A DNA stretch of 64,000 nucleotides from Blautia massiliensis (ex Durand et al. 2017) (GTDB lineage: Bacteria; Bacillota; Clostridia; Lachnospirales; Lachnospiraceae), in assembly GCF_001487165.1 (NCBI RefSeq), contig NZ_LN913006.1, forward strand, positions 2,174,096 through 2,238,095. The letters are read 5' to 3'. A model generated the notes under the pieces. That model ran no database searches. It was not told the origin of the DNA and saw only the letters and a program-made list of their open reading frames with translations. The translations under genes and the position numbers were made by a program. Below, piece by piece: positions 1 through 7,894 of this stretch (the stretch's first letter is position 1; the number at the start of each line of letters is the position of its first letter).

Positions 1-2
1 CG

Positions 3-119
3 GCTACCTTTCAGGGAGCAGAGGTAGACTGGTACATCAAGGCGGAGGATATTGTTCTGAAAAAAGGGGCTGCCATGAATCCGCAGCCACCAAAGAAAGA
101 CGTTCCCCCTGCAAAATAA
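3..119 (+). CDS. Orf22-like / YdcP-family (DUF961) conjugation protein, C-terminal fragment
   Basis: An open frame runs in from the left edge and ends at TAA 117-119, giving 39 residues that finish in a proline- and lysine-rich tail (NPQPPKKDVPPAK). Its position directly upstream of the FtsK-like gene, with a 35-base gap holding a strong ribosome site, is that of Tn916 orf22. Members are small proteins of unknown biochemical role at the start of Tn916-type transfer modules. Only the tail is visible, so the family call rests mainly on synteny. Confidence 0.6.
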   Translation, partial: ATFQGAEVDWYIKAEDIVLKKGAAMNPQPPKKDVPPAK

Positions 120-154
120 CAGGAACATAAAAAAACGAAAGGAGGATTGTTCCT

Positions 155-1552
155 ATGAAGCAGCTTTTCCCCCGTGGAAAACGTATCCGTCCCACGGATA
201 AAGACCTTGTATTCTATACTGCCCTTGCTTCTCTGCTCCCTGTCTTCCTGCTGGTTGTCCTGCTGTTTCATATCGGGCAGATTGCCGGAACCAACTGGCA
301 GGAAGTGTCCCTCTCCCAGATAGTACAGGATGTAAATATCCCTTATCTGCTATTTAGCATGGGCGTGGCAGGGCTGGTGTGCCTTACAGCAGTTCTTCTG
401 TTCTGGCGATACCGCAGGGATGAAGTAAAGCAGCTCATCCACCGCCAAAAGCTGGCAAGGATGGTGTTGGAAAACAAGTGGTATGAATCGGAGCAGAGAA
501 AGGAGGACGCTTTTTTCAAGGACTTGTCTTCCAGCCGTTCCAAAGAAACCATCACTTACTTTCCCAAAATCTACTACCGGATGAAACAAGGCTTGCTCCA
601 TATCCGTGTGGAAATCACCTTGGGGAAATATCAGGAACAGCTCTTAAACTTGGAGAGAAAGCTGGAAAGCGGCTTGTACTGTGAGCTGACGGATAAGGAA
701 TTAAAGGATTCCTATGTGGAGTACACCCTGCTCTATGATACCATTGCGAACCGTATCTCCATTGAGGATGTACAGGCAAAGGACGGCAGGCTCCGGCTCA
801 TGGAAAATGTCTGGTGGGAGTATGACAAGCTCCCCCATATGCTCATTGCCGGAGGAACCGGCGGCGGAAAGACCTACTTCATCCTGACCCTCATTGAAGC
901 CCTGCTCCGCACCAACGCCGTCCTGTTCGTGTTAGACCCAAAGAACGCCGACCTTGCGGATTTACAGGCGGTTATGCCGGATGTGTACTACAAAAAGGAA
1001 GATATGCTCGACTGCATTGACCGTTTCTATGAAGAAATGATGAAACGCAGCGAAGACATGAAGCTCATGGAGAATTACCGGACAGGGGAAAATTACGCTT
1101 ATCTGGGGCTTCCTGCAAATTTCCTTATCTTTGATGAATATGTGGCATTTATGGAAATGCTCGGCACAAAGGAAAATGCCGCTGTCCTCAACAAATTAAA
1201 ACAAATCGTTATGCTTGGGCGGCAGGCTGGCTTCTTCCTGATTCTCGCCTGCCAGCGTCCAGACGCAAAGTATCTGGGGGACGGAATCCGTGACCAGTTT
1301 AATTTCCGTGTGGCTCTGGGGCGGATGTCGGAAATGGGCTATGGGATGATGTTCGGGGAAACCACAAAGGAGTTCTTCCTAAAGCAGATAAAAGGGCGTG
1401 GCTATGTGGATGTGGGAACCAGCGTTATCTCGGAATTTTACACGCCCCTTGTGCCAAAAGGACACGATTTCCTCAAAGAAATAAAAAAACTGATAGACAG
1501 CAGGCAGGAAGTGCAGGCGGCGTGCGAAGCGAAAGCCGCAGAAACGGACTGA
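155..1552 (+). CDS. FtsK/SpoIIIE-type coupling ATPase (Tn916 Orf21, TcpA-like)
   Basis: This 465-residue protein is the likely coupling ATPase that brings the relaxase-DNA complex to the conjugation channel at the membrane. Two N-terminal membrane segments are visible at about residues 20-42 and 64-84. A Walker A loop (GGTGGGKT) sits at about 233-240 and a Walker B-like segment (FLIFDEY) lies downstream. Length and order match Tn916 Orf21. An AGGAGG ribosome site precedes ATG 155. The relaxase follows after a 193-base gap that holds the oriT-like sequence, as in Tn916. FtsK-type rather than VirD4-type coupling is typical of this family. Confidence 0.92.
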   Translation: MKQLFPRGKRIRPTDKDLVFYTALASLLPVFLLVVLLFHIGQIAGTNWQEVSLSQIVQDVNIPYLLFSMGVAGLVCLTAVLLFWRYRRDEVKQLIHRQKLARMVLENKWYESEQRKEDAFFKDLSSSRSKETITYFPKIYYRMKQGLLHIRVEITLGKYQEQLLNLERKLESGLYCELTDKELKDSYVEYTLLYDTIANRISIEDVQAKDGRLRLMENVWWEYDKLPHMLIAGGTGGGKTYFILTLIEALLRTNAVLFVLDPKNADLADLQAVMPDVYYKKEDMLDCIDRFYEEMMKRSEDMKLMENYRTGENYAYLGLPANFLIFDEYVAFMEMLGTKENAAVLNKLKQIVMLGRQAGFFLILACQRPDAKYLGDGIRDQFNFRVALGRMSEMGYGMMFGETTKEFFLKQIKGRGYVDVGTSVISEFYTPLVPKGHDFLKEIKKLIDSRQEVQAACEAKAAETD

Positions 1553-1745
1553 CCTGCTGTGGCTGGTGTGCCGCAAGGCACGCCAGCATGAACCCCTCGT
1601 ATCTAACAGAGGGGTACAAATCGACAGGCAACAATCAAACAACAGGGCAGAATCCCACGATACACAAGGGATTCTCCCATATCCGGCGTATGTCAACAAG
1701 ACTCTGAAAGTTGACATACGCTTTTTTAGACAGGAGGGATTTTCA
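1553..1745 (+). other. oriT-like region with three inverted repeats
   Basis: The gap between the coupling ATPase and the relaxase is where Tn916 carries oriT. It contains an 11-bp stem with one wobble and a GCAA loop (1562-1572 / 1577-1587), a perfect 7-bp repeat ACCCCTC / GAGGGGT (1592-1598 / 1609-1615) around GTATCTAACA, and a perfect 12-bp repeat (1686-1697 / 1710-1721). The sequence around the 7-bp repeat resembles, from memory, the Tn916 oriT core. The nick site cannot be placed by eye. Confidence 0.6.
1686..1727 (+). terminator. 12-bp perfect hairpin followed by six T's
   Basis: GCGTATGTCAAC (1686-1697) pairs perfectly with GTTGACATACGC (1710-1721) across a 12-base loop and is followed by six T's. 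It looks like an intrinsic terminator or attenuator placed just before the relaxase ribosome site. It may equally serve as an oriT stem-loop. Confidence 0.5.
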
Positions 1746-2927
1746 CTGAATGAAGAAACATGGGTACAGGACATCAAAGAAAAACGGGAAGTTTACGGCA
1801 TCTCACAACAGAAACTTGCGTTAGCTGCCGGAATCACCCGTCCGTACCTGAGCGATATTGAAACGAGCAAGGCTCACCCATCCGAAGCATTACAGGAAGC
1901 CATCTCAGAAGCTCTGGAACGCTTCAATCCAGACAATCCCCTTGAAATGCTCTTTGACTATGTTCGGATTCGCTTTCCTACTACGGATGTGAAGCATATC
2001 GTGGAAGACGTGCTGCGGTTAAAACTCCCCTACTTTATCCATGAAGACTACGGCTTCTACTCTTACACAGAGCATTACTATCTGGGGGATATTTTCGTTC
2101 TAGTATCGCCGGAGCTGGAAAAAGGGGTGCTGCTGGAACTGAAAGGGCGTGGCTGCCGCCAGTTTGAAAGCTATCTGCTGGCACAGGAACGGAGCTGGTA
2201 TGAGTTTTTTATGGACGTTCTCATGGAGGACGGCGTGATGAAGCGGCTTGACCTTGCCATCAATGACAAAACAGGAATCCTGAACATTCCCCATCTGACA
2301 GAGAAGTGCCGGAATGAGGAATGTATCTCGGTCTTCCGCAGCTTCAAAAGCTACCGCAGCGGTGAACTGGTACGGAGTGGGGAAAAAGAATGTATGGGGA
2401 ACACCCTGTATATCGGCTCCCTCCAAAGTGAGGTGTACTTCTGCATTTATGAAAAAGACTATGAGCAGTACAAAAAGCACGATATTCCCATTGCGGACGC
2501 AGAGGTAAAGAACCGCTTTGAAATCCGGCTGAAAAATGAGCGTGCCTTTTACGCCATCCGTGACCTGTTAGAACATGACAATCCAGAACGGACAGCGTTT
2601 CAAATCATCAACCGCTATGTCCGGTTCGTGGACAGGGACGATACGAAGCCCCGTTCTGACTGGCGTATCAATAAGGAATGGGCGTGGTTTATGGGGGAAC
2701 ACAGGGGAAGCCTGAAACTGACAACCAAACCGGAACCCTATTCCTTTGAACGCACCCTGCACTGGCTCTCCCATCAGGTAGCCCCCACGTTAAAGCTGGC
2801 TCTCCGTCTGGATAAGATGAACCACACCCAGATTGTCCATGACATCATCACCCATGCAAGGCTGACGGAGAAGCATGAAAAAATCCTGAAGCAGCAAGCC
2901 GCCGCTGCAAAGGAGGTGGTGCTTTAA
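1746..2927 (+). CDS. mobT: MobT relaxase / replication-initiation protein (Tn916 Orf20-like), CTG start
   Basis: This protein nicks oriT and stays bound to the transferred strand. An N-terminal XRE-type helix-turn-helix (about residues 15-45, with SQQKLALAAGITRPYLSDIE) is followed by a Rep_trans-type relaxase region, as in Tn916 Orf20. The frame is open upstream to 1566, but that stretch overlaps the oriT-like repeats. The only well-placed ribosome site (AGGAGG, 1732-1737) sits 8 bases before CTG 1746, followed by AATGAAGAAACATGG. No ATG, GTG or TTG fits there, so a CTG start giving 394 residues is the best reading. The next gene begins 51 bases downstream. Confidence 0.87.
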   Translation: MNEETWVQDIKEKREVYGISQQKLALAAGITRPYLSDIETSKAHPSEALQEAISEALERFNPDNPLEMLFDYVRIRFPTTDVKHIVEDVLRLKLPYFIHEDYGFYSYTEHYYLGDIFVLVSPELEKGVLLELKGRGCRQFESYLLAQERSWYEFFMDVLMEDGVMKRLDLAINDKTGILNIPHLTEKCRNEECISVFRSFKSYRSGELVRSGEKECMGNTLYIGSLQSEVYFCIYEKDYEQYKKHDIPIADAEVKNRFEIRLKNERAFYAIRDLLEHDNPERTAFQIINRYVRFVDRDDTKPRSDWRINKEWAWFMGEHRGSLKLTTKPEPYSFERTLHWLSHQVAPTLKLALRLDKMNHTQIVHDIITHARLTEKHEKILKQQAAAAKEVVL

Positions 2928-2978
2928 CGGCGGCAATTTTAGAACCTAAGAAATCTTACAGGAAAGAAAGGAGCTTTT

Positions 2979-3200
2979 ATGAATTTCGGACAGAATCTTT
3001 ACAACTGGTTTTTATCCAACGCCCAGTCCCTTGTGCTGCTGGCAATCGTGGTGATTGGACTGTACCTCGGATTTAAGAGGGAATTTTCCAAACTTATCGG
3101 CTTTTTAGTAGTTTCCCTCGTAGCGGTCGGTCTGGTCTTCAATGCGGACGGTGTAAAGGACATCTTACTGGAACTGTTCAATAAGATTATCGGTGCATAG
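2979..3200 (+). CDS. Small membrane protein of the conjugation module (Tn916 Orf19-like)
   Basis: A 73-residue protein with two hydrophobic segments (about 16-32 and 38-55) and short polar ends. Size and place, right after the relaxase and ahead of the ardA genes, match Tn916 Orf19. It is presumed to be a small inner-membrane part of the transfer channel, perhaps TcpD-like, but no catalytic motif is present and the exact role is unknown. AAAGGAG precedes ATG 2979. Confidence 0.72.
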   Translation: MNFGQNLYNWFLSNAQSLVLLAIVVIGLYLGFKREFSKLIGFLVVSLVAVGLVFNADGVKDILLELFNKIIGA

Positions 3201-3300
3201 GAAACCCATTTTACACTTCCGTTATGGAGCAAGCTCTGATTGCTTCATGGCGGAAGTCCACTAGGGGCTTGGGGAGCGTAACTCCCCAAAAGAAAGAAGA
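3201..3300 (+). other. Intergenic hairpins between Orf19 and the SieB-like gene
   Basis: ACTTCCG near 3216 can pair with CGGAAGT near 3251 around a smaller inner stem. A perfect 8-bp stem TTGGGGAG / CTCCCCAA lies at 3269-3276 / 3282-3289. Neither is followed by a T-run, so they are not clear terminators. They mark the end of the conserved backbone before the AT-rich cargo gene. Confidence 0.4.
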
Positions 3301-3323
3301 TGTAATATGATAGTGTATGATAA

Positions 3324-3352
3324 TTGAGATAAACTAAGAATGGTGGTATAAT
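3324..3352 (+). promoter_or_regulatory. Sigma-A-type promoter for the SieB-like gene
   Basis: TTGAGA (3324-3329), a 17-base spacer and a perfect TATAAT (3347-3352) lie 34 bases before ATG 3386. This gives the cargo gene its own promoter inside the conjugation operon. Confidence 0.72.
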
Positions 3353-3385
3353 TTCTTTAATAGTAATTGAAAGTGGAGGAAATGT

Positions 3386-3892
3386 ATGAAGGATTTTATT
3401 GATTTTTTGAAATTACCACCGAACATTTTAGGAGCTTTATCTATTGCCAGTGGTACATTATTATTATTGCCTCAAAAGTTAGCCCAAAAGTTTTATATTA
3501 TAAATTTTCGAGAAAAATATGGTTTTACAATAGGCATTGTTTTTGTGATTTCCACAGCTTTACTAATCGTTTTATTACTATCTAAAATTTTTCATTTCTT
3601 TTATGACAAGTATGCTTCTAAGAGATTAGGAACTGCTCAGATTAAATATTTGAAAAATATGACACCAGAACAGGTGACAATCATTCGGGAGTTTTTACGT
3701 GAACCAACTCACACCCTGCCATTACCCATGAACAATGGATTAGTAATAGAACTTCAACATTTACAAATATTAACCCCTGCCGGACAAACTCATTTAGTAA
3801 GTATGTTAGACCCACAAATCAATTATTTTTTACAACCTTGGGTAATTAAAAAAATCAATAGTGATGAAGAATTAAAGCGAATATTTTATTAG
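3386..3892 (+). CDS. SieB-like superinfection-exclusion membrane protein
   Basis: The 168-residue protein has two hydrophobic segments (about 13-30 and 48-70) and a cytosolic tail (about 71-168). The layout and N-terminus (MKDFIDFLKLP) resemble the superinfection-exclusion protein B family, named for the phage P22 protein that aborts infection by other phages. The gene is much more AT-rich than its neighbours and has its own promoter and a strong terminator. It sits between Orf19 and ardA, which are adjacent in Tn916, so it is probably inserted cargo. Anti-phage activity is inferred from the family. Next to two anti-restriction genes it suggests a small defence/anti-defence cluster. Confidence 0.65.
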   Translation: MKDFIDFLKLPPNILGALSIASGTLLLLPQKLAQKFYIINFREKYGFTIGIVFVISTALLIVLLLSKIFHFFYDKYASKRLGTAQIKYLKNMTPEQVTIIREFLREPTHTLPLPMNNGLVIELQHLQILTPAGQTHLVSMLDPQINYFLQPWVIKKINSDEELKRIFY

Positions 3893-3932
3893 AAAAATGG
3901 CAACTGACAAACAAAGTTAGTTGCCATTTTTT
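3893..3932 (+). terminator. Intrinsic terminator after the SieB-like gene
   Basis: AAAATGGCAACT (3894-3905) pairs perfectly with AGTTGCCATTTT (3919-3930) over a 13-base loop and continues into T's. The 12-bp stem starts one base after the stop codon. Confidence 0.88.
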
Positions 3933-3965
3933 GTTCTAAGAAAGGACGTGATACTGATTGAGGAA

Positions 3966-4460
3966 ATGAGAATCTACATCCTGAACACCACACGGTTTTA
4001 CCATGAAGATTTTGAGGAATATCCTGGGGCATGGTTTTCCTGCCCTGTGGATTTTGAAGAAATCAGGGAACGTCTTGGGGTTCAGAGTGAGGAAGAAATC
4101 GAAATTGAAGACTATGAGCTGCCCTTTCCATTGGAGGGCAACACAAGGCTCTGGGAAATCAACGCCCTTTGCCGGATGGTACAGGAAATGCAGGGAACGC
4201 CCCTCTATTATGAAATGGATGTGGTACAAAAGCGGTGGTTTCCCAGCTTTACGGAATTTATCGACCACAAAGACCAGATACGCTGCTATCCGGTGCAGGA
4301 CGGGGAATCCCTCGCCCGTTATCTGGTGCAGGAGGTACAGCTATTTGGAGAAGTACATCCAGACCTGTTGAACCATATCGACTACGCTGCCATTGGTCGG
4401 GAACTGGAAACCAGCGAAAACTACCTGTTTACGGACAATGGTATCTTTTATTACCGCTAA
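3966..4460 (+). CDS. ardA: ArdA-family anti-restriction protein, first copy
   Basis: ArdA proteins are acidic DNA mimics that block type I restriction enzymes when an element enters a new cell. This 164-residue copy has the family's acidic character and the shared segments DYELPFPL and IDYAA. It is a diverged paralogue of the next gene. The start is uncertain: ATG 3966 is used here, but the ribosome site (AAAGGA, 3941-3946) lies too far away. ATT 3957 stands where the second copy has its TTG, both followed by GAG GAA ATG, and CTG 3954 is also possible. A start inside the upstream terminator is unlikely. Confidence 0.83.
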   Translation: MRIYILNTTRFYHEDFEEYPGAWFSCPVDFEEIRERLGVQSEEEIEIEDYELPFPLEGNTRLWEINALCRMVQEMQGTPLYYEMDVVQKRWFPSFTEFIDHKDQIRCYPVQDGESLARYLVQEVQLFGEVHPDLLNHIDYAAIGRELETSENYLFTDNGIFYYR

Positions 4461-4476
4461 AAGGAGGTAGAAGAAC

Positions 4477-4974
4477 TTGGAGGAAATGCGGATTTACATT
4501 GCCAACTTAGGAAAATACAATGAGGGCGAACTGGTCGGGGCATGGTTCACGCCGCCTGTGGACTTTGAGGAAGTCAAGGAACGTATCGGTTTGAATGATG
4601 AATATGAGGAATACGCCATCCATGATTATGAGCTGCCCTTTGAGATTGACGAATATACCCCCATTGAAGAAGTCAACCGCCTGTGTGAAATGGTGGAGGA
4701 CTTACCGGAGTACATTCAGGAGGAACTATCAGAGCTGCAATCCTACTTTGGCAGTATCGAAGAACTCTGTGAGCATGAAGACGATATTATCTGCCATTCC
4801 GGCTGTGATGATATGGCGGATGTGGCTCGCTGCTATCTGGAAGAAAGCGGACAGCTTGGCGAACTTCCGGCACACTTACAAAACTATATCGACTACGCCG
4901 CCTATGGGCGTGACATGGAATTGGAGGGAACCTTTGTTGTCACAAACCACGGCGTATATGAAATCTTACGGTAG
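4477..4974 (+). CDS. ardA: ArdA anti-restriction protein, Tn916 Orf18-like copy
   Basis: This 165-residue acidic protein closely follows Tn916 ArdA in its recognisable blocks (IANLGKYNEGELVGAWF, AIHDYELPF, NYIDYAAYGRD). It should mimic DNA and inhibit type I restriction in the recipient cell. TTG 4477 is chosen because AAGGAGG (4461-4467) lies 9 bases upstream; ATG 4486 is the in-frame alternative. It follows the first ardA by 16 bases, so the two are co-transcribed. Two tandem, clearly different copies suggest broader coverage of restriction enzymes. Confidence 0.91.
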   Translation: MEEMRIYIANLGKYNEGELVGAWFTPPVDFEEVKERIGLNDEYEEYAIHDYELPFEIDEYTPIEEVNRLCEMVEDLPEYIQEELSELQSYFGSIEELCEHEDDIICHSGCDDMADVARCYLEESGQLGELPAHLQNYIDYAAYGRDMELEGTFVVTNHGVYEILR

Positions 4975-4976
4975 AC

Positions 4977-5015
4977 CCGTCTGTATCTCTTTCAGGAAAT
5001 ACAGGCGGATTTTTT
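4977..5015 (+). terminator. Terminator-like hairpin after ardA
   Basis: CCGTCTGTAT (4977-4986) pairs with ATACAGGCGG (4999-5008), one wobble, and is followed by ATTTTTT. It begins two bases after the ardA stop codon. Confidence 0.72.
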
Positions 5016-5021
5016 GATTCA

Positions 5022-5050
5022 GGGGCAGCTCGTTTGCTGCCCCCATCTTT
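5022..5050 (+). terminator. Second hairpin before tcpE
   Basis: GGGGCAGC (5022-5029) pairs perfectly with GCTGCCCC (5036-5043) and is followed by CATCTTTT. It lies between the first terminator and the tcpE ribosome site, so transcription into the channel genes may be attenuated here. Confidence 0.5.
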
Positions 5051-5067
5051 TAGAAAGGACGGACAAC

Positions 5068-5460
5068 ATGAAGAAAATACGAAGCTATACCAGTATCTGG
5101 TCGGTGGAAAAGGTACTCTATTCCATCAATGATTTTAAGCTGCCATTCCCCATCACATTTACGCAGATGGCGTGGTTCGTGGTATCGGTGTTTGCAGTGA
5201 TACTCTTAGGGAACCTCCCTCCCCTTTCGTTCATTGACGGGGCATTTTTGAAATACTTCGGCGTACCCTCTGCCCTCACTTGGTTCATGTGCCAGAAAAC
5301 CTTTGACGGGAAAAAGCCTTATGGCTTCCTGAAATCCGTACTGGCATATCTGGTACGCCCGAAACTGACCTATGCAGGAAAGCCCGTGAAGCTGGAAAAG
5401 GAATATCCGGCACAGCCCATCACGGCAGTAAGGAGTGATATTTATGGCATATCCGATTAA
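5068..5460 (+). CDS. TcpE-family conjugal transfer membrane protein (Tn916 Orf17)
   Basis: A 130-residue protein with a hydrophobic central part (about 30-75) and basic ends, matching the TcpE family, a membrane component of Tn916/pCW3-type transfer machines. ATG 5068 is chosen because AGAAAGGAC precedes it at proper spacing; the frame is open further upstream but only through the hairpins. Its end overlaps the start of the VirB4-like gene by 17 bases, so the two are probably translationally coupled. Confidence 0.86.
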   Translation: MKKIRSYTSIWSVEKVLYSINDFKLPFPITFTQMAWFVVSVFAVILLGNLPPLSFIDGAFLKYFGVPSALTWFMCQKTFDGKKPYGFLKSVLAYLVRPKLTYAGKPVKLEKEYPAQPITAVRSDIYGISD

Positions 5461-7894
5461 GTATATCGAAAATAACCTTGTGTTCAACCATGACGGGGAG
5501 TGCTTCGCTTACTATGAACTGCTTCCCTACAACTATTCCTTTTTAAGCCCTGAACAGAAGTATCAGGTACACGATTCATTCCGGCAGCTTATCGCCCAGA
5601 ACAGGGACGGGAAGATTCACGCCCTGCAAATCAGCACGGAATCCAGCATACGGGCGGCACAGGAACGCTCCAAACAGGAAGTGACAGGCAAGCTAAAGGA
5701 CGTTGCCTGTGCAAAGATTGACGCACAGACCGAAGCCCTCATTTCCATGATAGGGGAAAATCAGGTGGACTACCGTTTTTTTATCGGCTTTAAGCTGCTT
5801 GTCAATGAGCAGGAAGTCACCATGAAGCAGTTTCGCAGGGAAGCAAAGACCGCTGTTTCCGACTTCCTCCATGAAGTCAACCACAAGCTCATGGGGGATT
5901 TTGTTTCCATGAGCAATGAGGAAATCTGGCGGTTTCAGAAGATGGAAAAACTGCTGGAAAATAAAATCTCACGCCGCTTTAAAGTCCGGCGGCTTGATAA
6001 GGACGATTTTGGCTATCTGATTGAGCATTTATACGGGCAGACCGGAACCGCCTACGAAGATTATGAGTATTACCTTCCGAAGAAGCGGTTTCAGGAGGAA
6101 ACGCTGGTGAAATACTATGACCTCATCAAACCCACCCGTTGTCTGATAGAGGAAAACCAGCGGTATCTGAAAATCGAACAGGAAGACGGGACAGTTTATG
6201 CCGCCTACTTTACCATCAACAGCATTGTGGGGGAACTGGACTTTCCATCCTCGGAAATCTTTTACTATCAGCAGCAGCAATTTACCTTTCCCATTGATAC
6301 CTCTATGAATGTGGAGATTGTCACAAACCGGAAAGCCCTCTCCACGGTACGGAACAAGAAAAAAGAGCTGAAAGATTTGGACAACCACGCATGGCAGAAT
6401 GACAGTGAAACCAGTACAAACGTGGTGGACGCTTTAGACAGCGTAAATGAACTGGAATCCACCTTAGACCAGAGCAAGGAATCCATGTACAAACTGTCCT
6501 ATGTAGTGCGTGTGACGGCTCCCGACTTGGAGGAACTGAAACGCCGCTGCAATGAGGTGAAAGATTTTTATGATGATTTGAACGTGAAGCTGGTTCGCCC
6601 CTTTGGGGATATGCTGGGGCTGCATGGGGAATTTCTCCCTGCCAGCAAACGGTATCTGAACGATTACATCCAGTATGTCACCAGCGACTTCCTCGCTGGT
6701 CTTGGATTTGGGGCAACCCAGATGTTGGGGGAACCGGAGGGTATTTATATTGGGTACAGCCTTGATACAGGAAGAAATGTGTACTTAAAGCCTGCCCTTG
6801 CCAGTCAAGGGGTAAAAGGCTCCGTCACCAACGCCCTTGCTGCCGCTTTTGTCGGCTCCCTCGGCGGCGGAAAATCATTCAGCAACAACATGATAGTCTA
6901 TTATTCCGTATTGTTTGGGGCACAGGCACTCATTGTTGACCCGAAAGCGGAACGGGGACGCTGGAAAGAAACCCTGCCGGAAATCGCCCATGAAATCAAT
7001 ATCGTAAACCTGACTTCGGAGGAACAGAACAGGGGCTTACTCGACCCGTATGTGATTATGGAGAACCCAAAGGATTCCGAATCACTGGCAATCGACATCC
7101 TGACCTTTTTAACGGGCATTTCCAGCCGTGACGGGGAAAAGTTCCCTGTTCTTCGGAAAGCCATTCGTGCGGTGACAAACAGTGAGGAACGGGGACTTTT
7201 CAAAGTGATTGAGGAACTTCGGGCGGAGGGAACCACCATCAGCACCAGCATAGCCGACCATATCGAATCCTTTACGGACTATGACTTTGCACACCTGCTC
7301 TTTTCGGATGGGGATGTCACACAGTCCATCAGCCTTGAAAAGCAGCTCAATATCATTCAGGTAGCGGATTTGGTGCTGCCGGATAAGGAAACCTCATTTG
7401 AAGAATACACCACAATGGAGCTGCTTTCCGTGGCAATGCTCATTGTAATCAGCACCTTTGCCCTCGACTTCATCCACACCGACCGCAGCGTGTTTAAGAT
7501 TGTGGATTTGGACGAAGCATGGAGCTTCTTACAGGTAGCACAGGGCAAGACCCTCTCTATGAAGCTGGTTCGTGCCGGACGTGCCATGAACGCAGGCGTT
7601 TACTTTGTCACCCAGAACACGGACGATTTGCTGGATGAAAAGCTGAAAAACAATCTGGGCTTGAAGTTTGCGTTCCGTTCCACGGACATCAACGAAATCA
7701 AGAAGACCCTCGCCTTTTTCGGGGTAGATTCCGAAGATGAAAACAACCAGAAGCGGCTCCGTGACTTGGAAAACGGACAGTGCCTTATCAGTGATTTGTA
7801 CGGGCGTGTAGGAGTGATACAGTTCCATCCTATCTTTGAAGACCTGTTCCATGCCTTTGATACCAGACCGCCCGTGAGAAAAGAGGTGGAATGA
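5444..7894 (+). CDS. VirB4-like conjugation ATPase (Tn916 Orf16, TcpF-like)
   Basis: The 816-residue cytosolic ATPase is expected to power assembly or operation of the transfer channel. A P-loop (GSLGGGKS) lies at about residues 471-478, followed by the conserved DPKAERGRWKE stretch and a Walker B region (FKIVDLDEAWSF) near 690. The first half is the family's recognition domain. ATG 5444 has AAGGAG 8 bases upstream. The stop overlaps the next start (ATGATG), showing tight coupling. Length agrees with Tn916 Orf16. Confidence 0.92.
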   Translation: MAYPIKYIENNLVFNHDGECFAYYELLPYNYSFLSPEQKYQVHDSFRQLIAQNRDGKIHALQISTESSIRAAQERSKQEVTGKLKDVACAKIDAQTEALISMIGENQVDYRFFIGFKLLVNEQEVTMKQFRREAKTAVSDFLHEVNHKLMGDFVSMSNEEIWRFQKMEKLLENKISRRFKVRRLDKDDFGYLIEHLYGQTGTAYEDYEYYLPKKRFQEETLVKYYDLIKPTRCLIEENQRYLKIEQEDGTVYAAYFTINSIVGELDFPSSEIFYYQQQQFTFPIDTSMNVEIVTNRKALSTVRNKKKELKDLDNHAWQNDSETSTNVVDALDSVNELESTLDQSKESMYKLSYVVRVTAPDLEELKRRCNEVKDFYDDLNVKLVRPFGDMLGLHGEFLPASKRYLNDYIQYVTSDFLAGLGFGATQMLGEPEGIYIGYSLDTGRNVYLKPALASQGVKGSVTNALAAAFVGSLGGGKSFSNNMIVYYSVLFGAQALIVDPKAERGRWKETLPEIAHEINIVNLTSEEQNRGLLDPYVIMENPKDSESLAIDILTFLTGISSRDGEKFPVLRKAIRAVTNSEERGLFKVIEELRAEGTTISTSIADHIESFTDYDFAHLLFSDGDVTQSISLEKQLNIIQVADLVLPDKETSFEEYTTMELLSVAMLIVISTFALDFIHTDRSVFKIVDLDEAWSFLQVAQGKTLSMKLVRAGRAMNAGVYFVTQNTDDLLDEKLKNNLGLKFAFRSTDINEIKKTLAFFGVDSEDENNQKRLRDLENGQCLISDLYGRVGVIQFHPIFEDLFHAFDTRPPVRKEVE

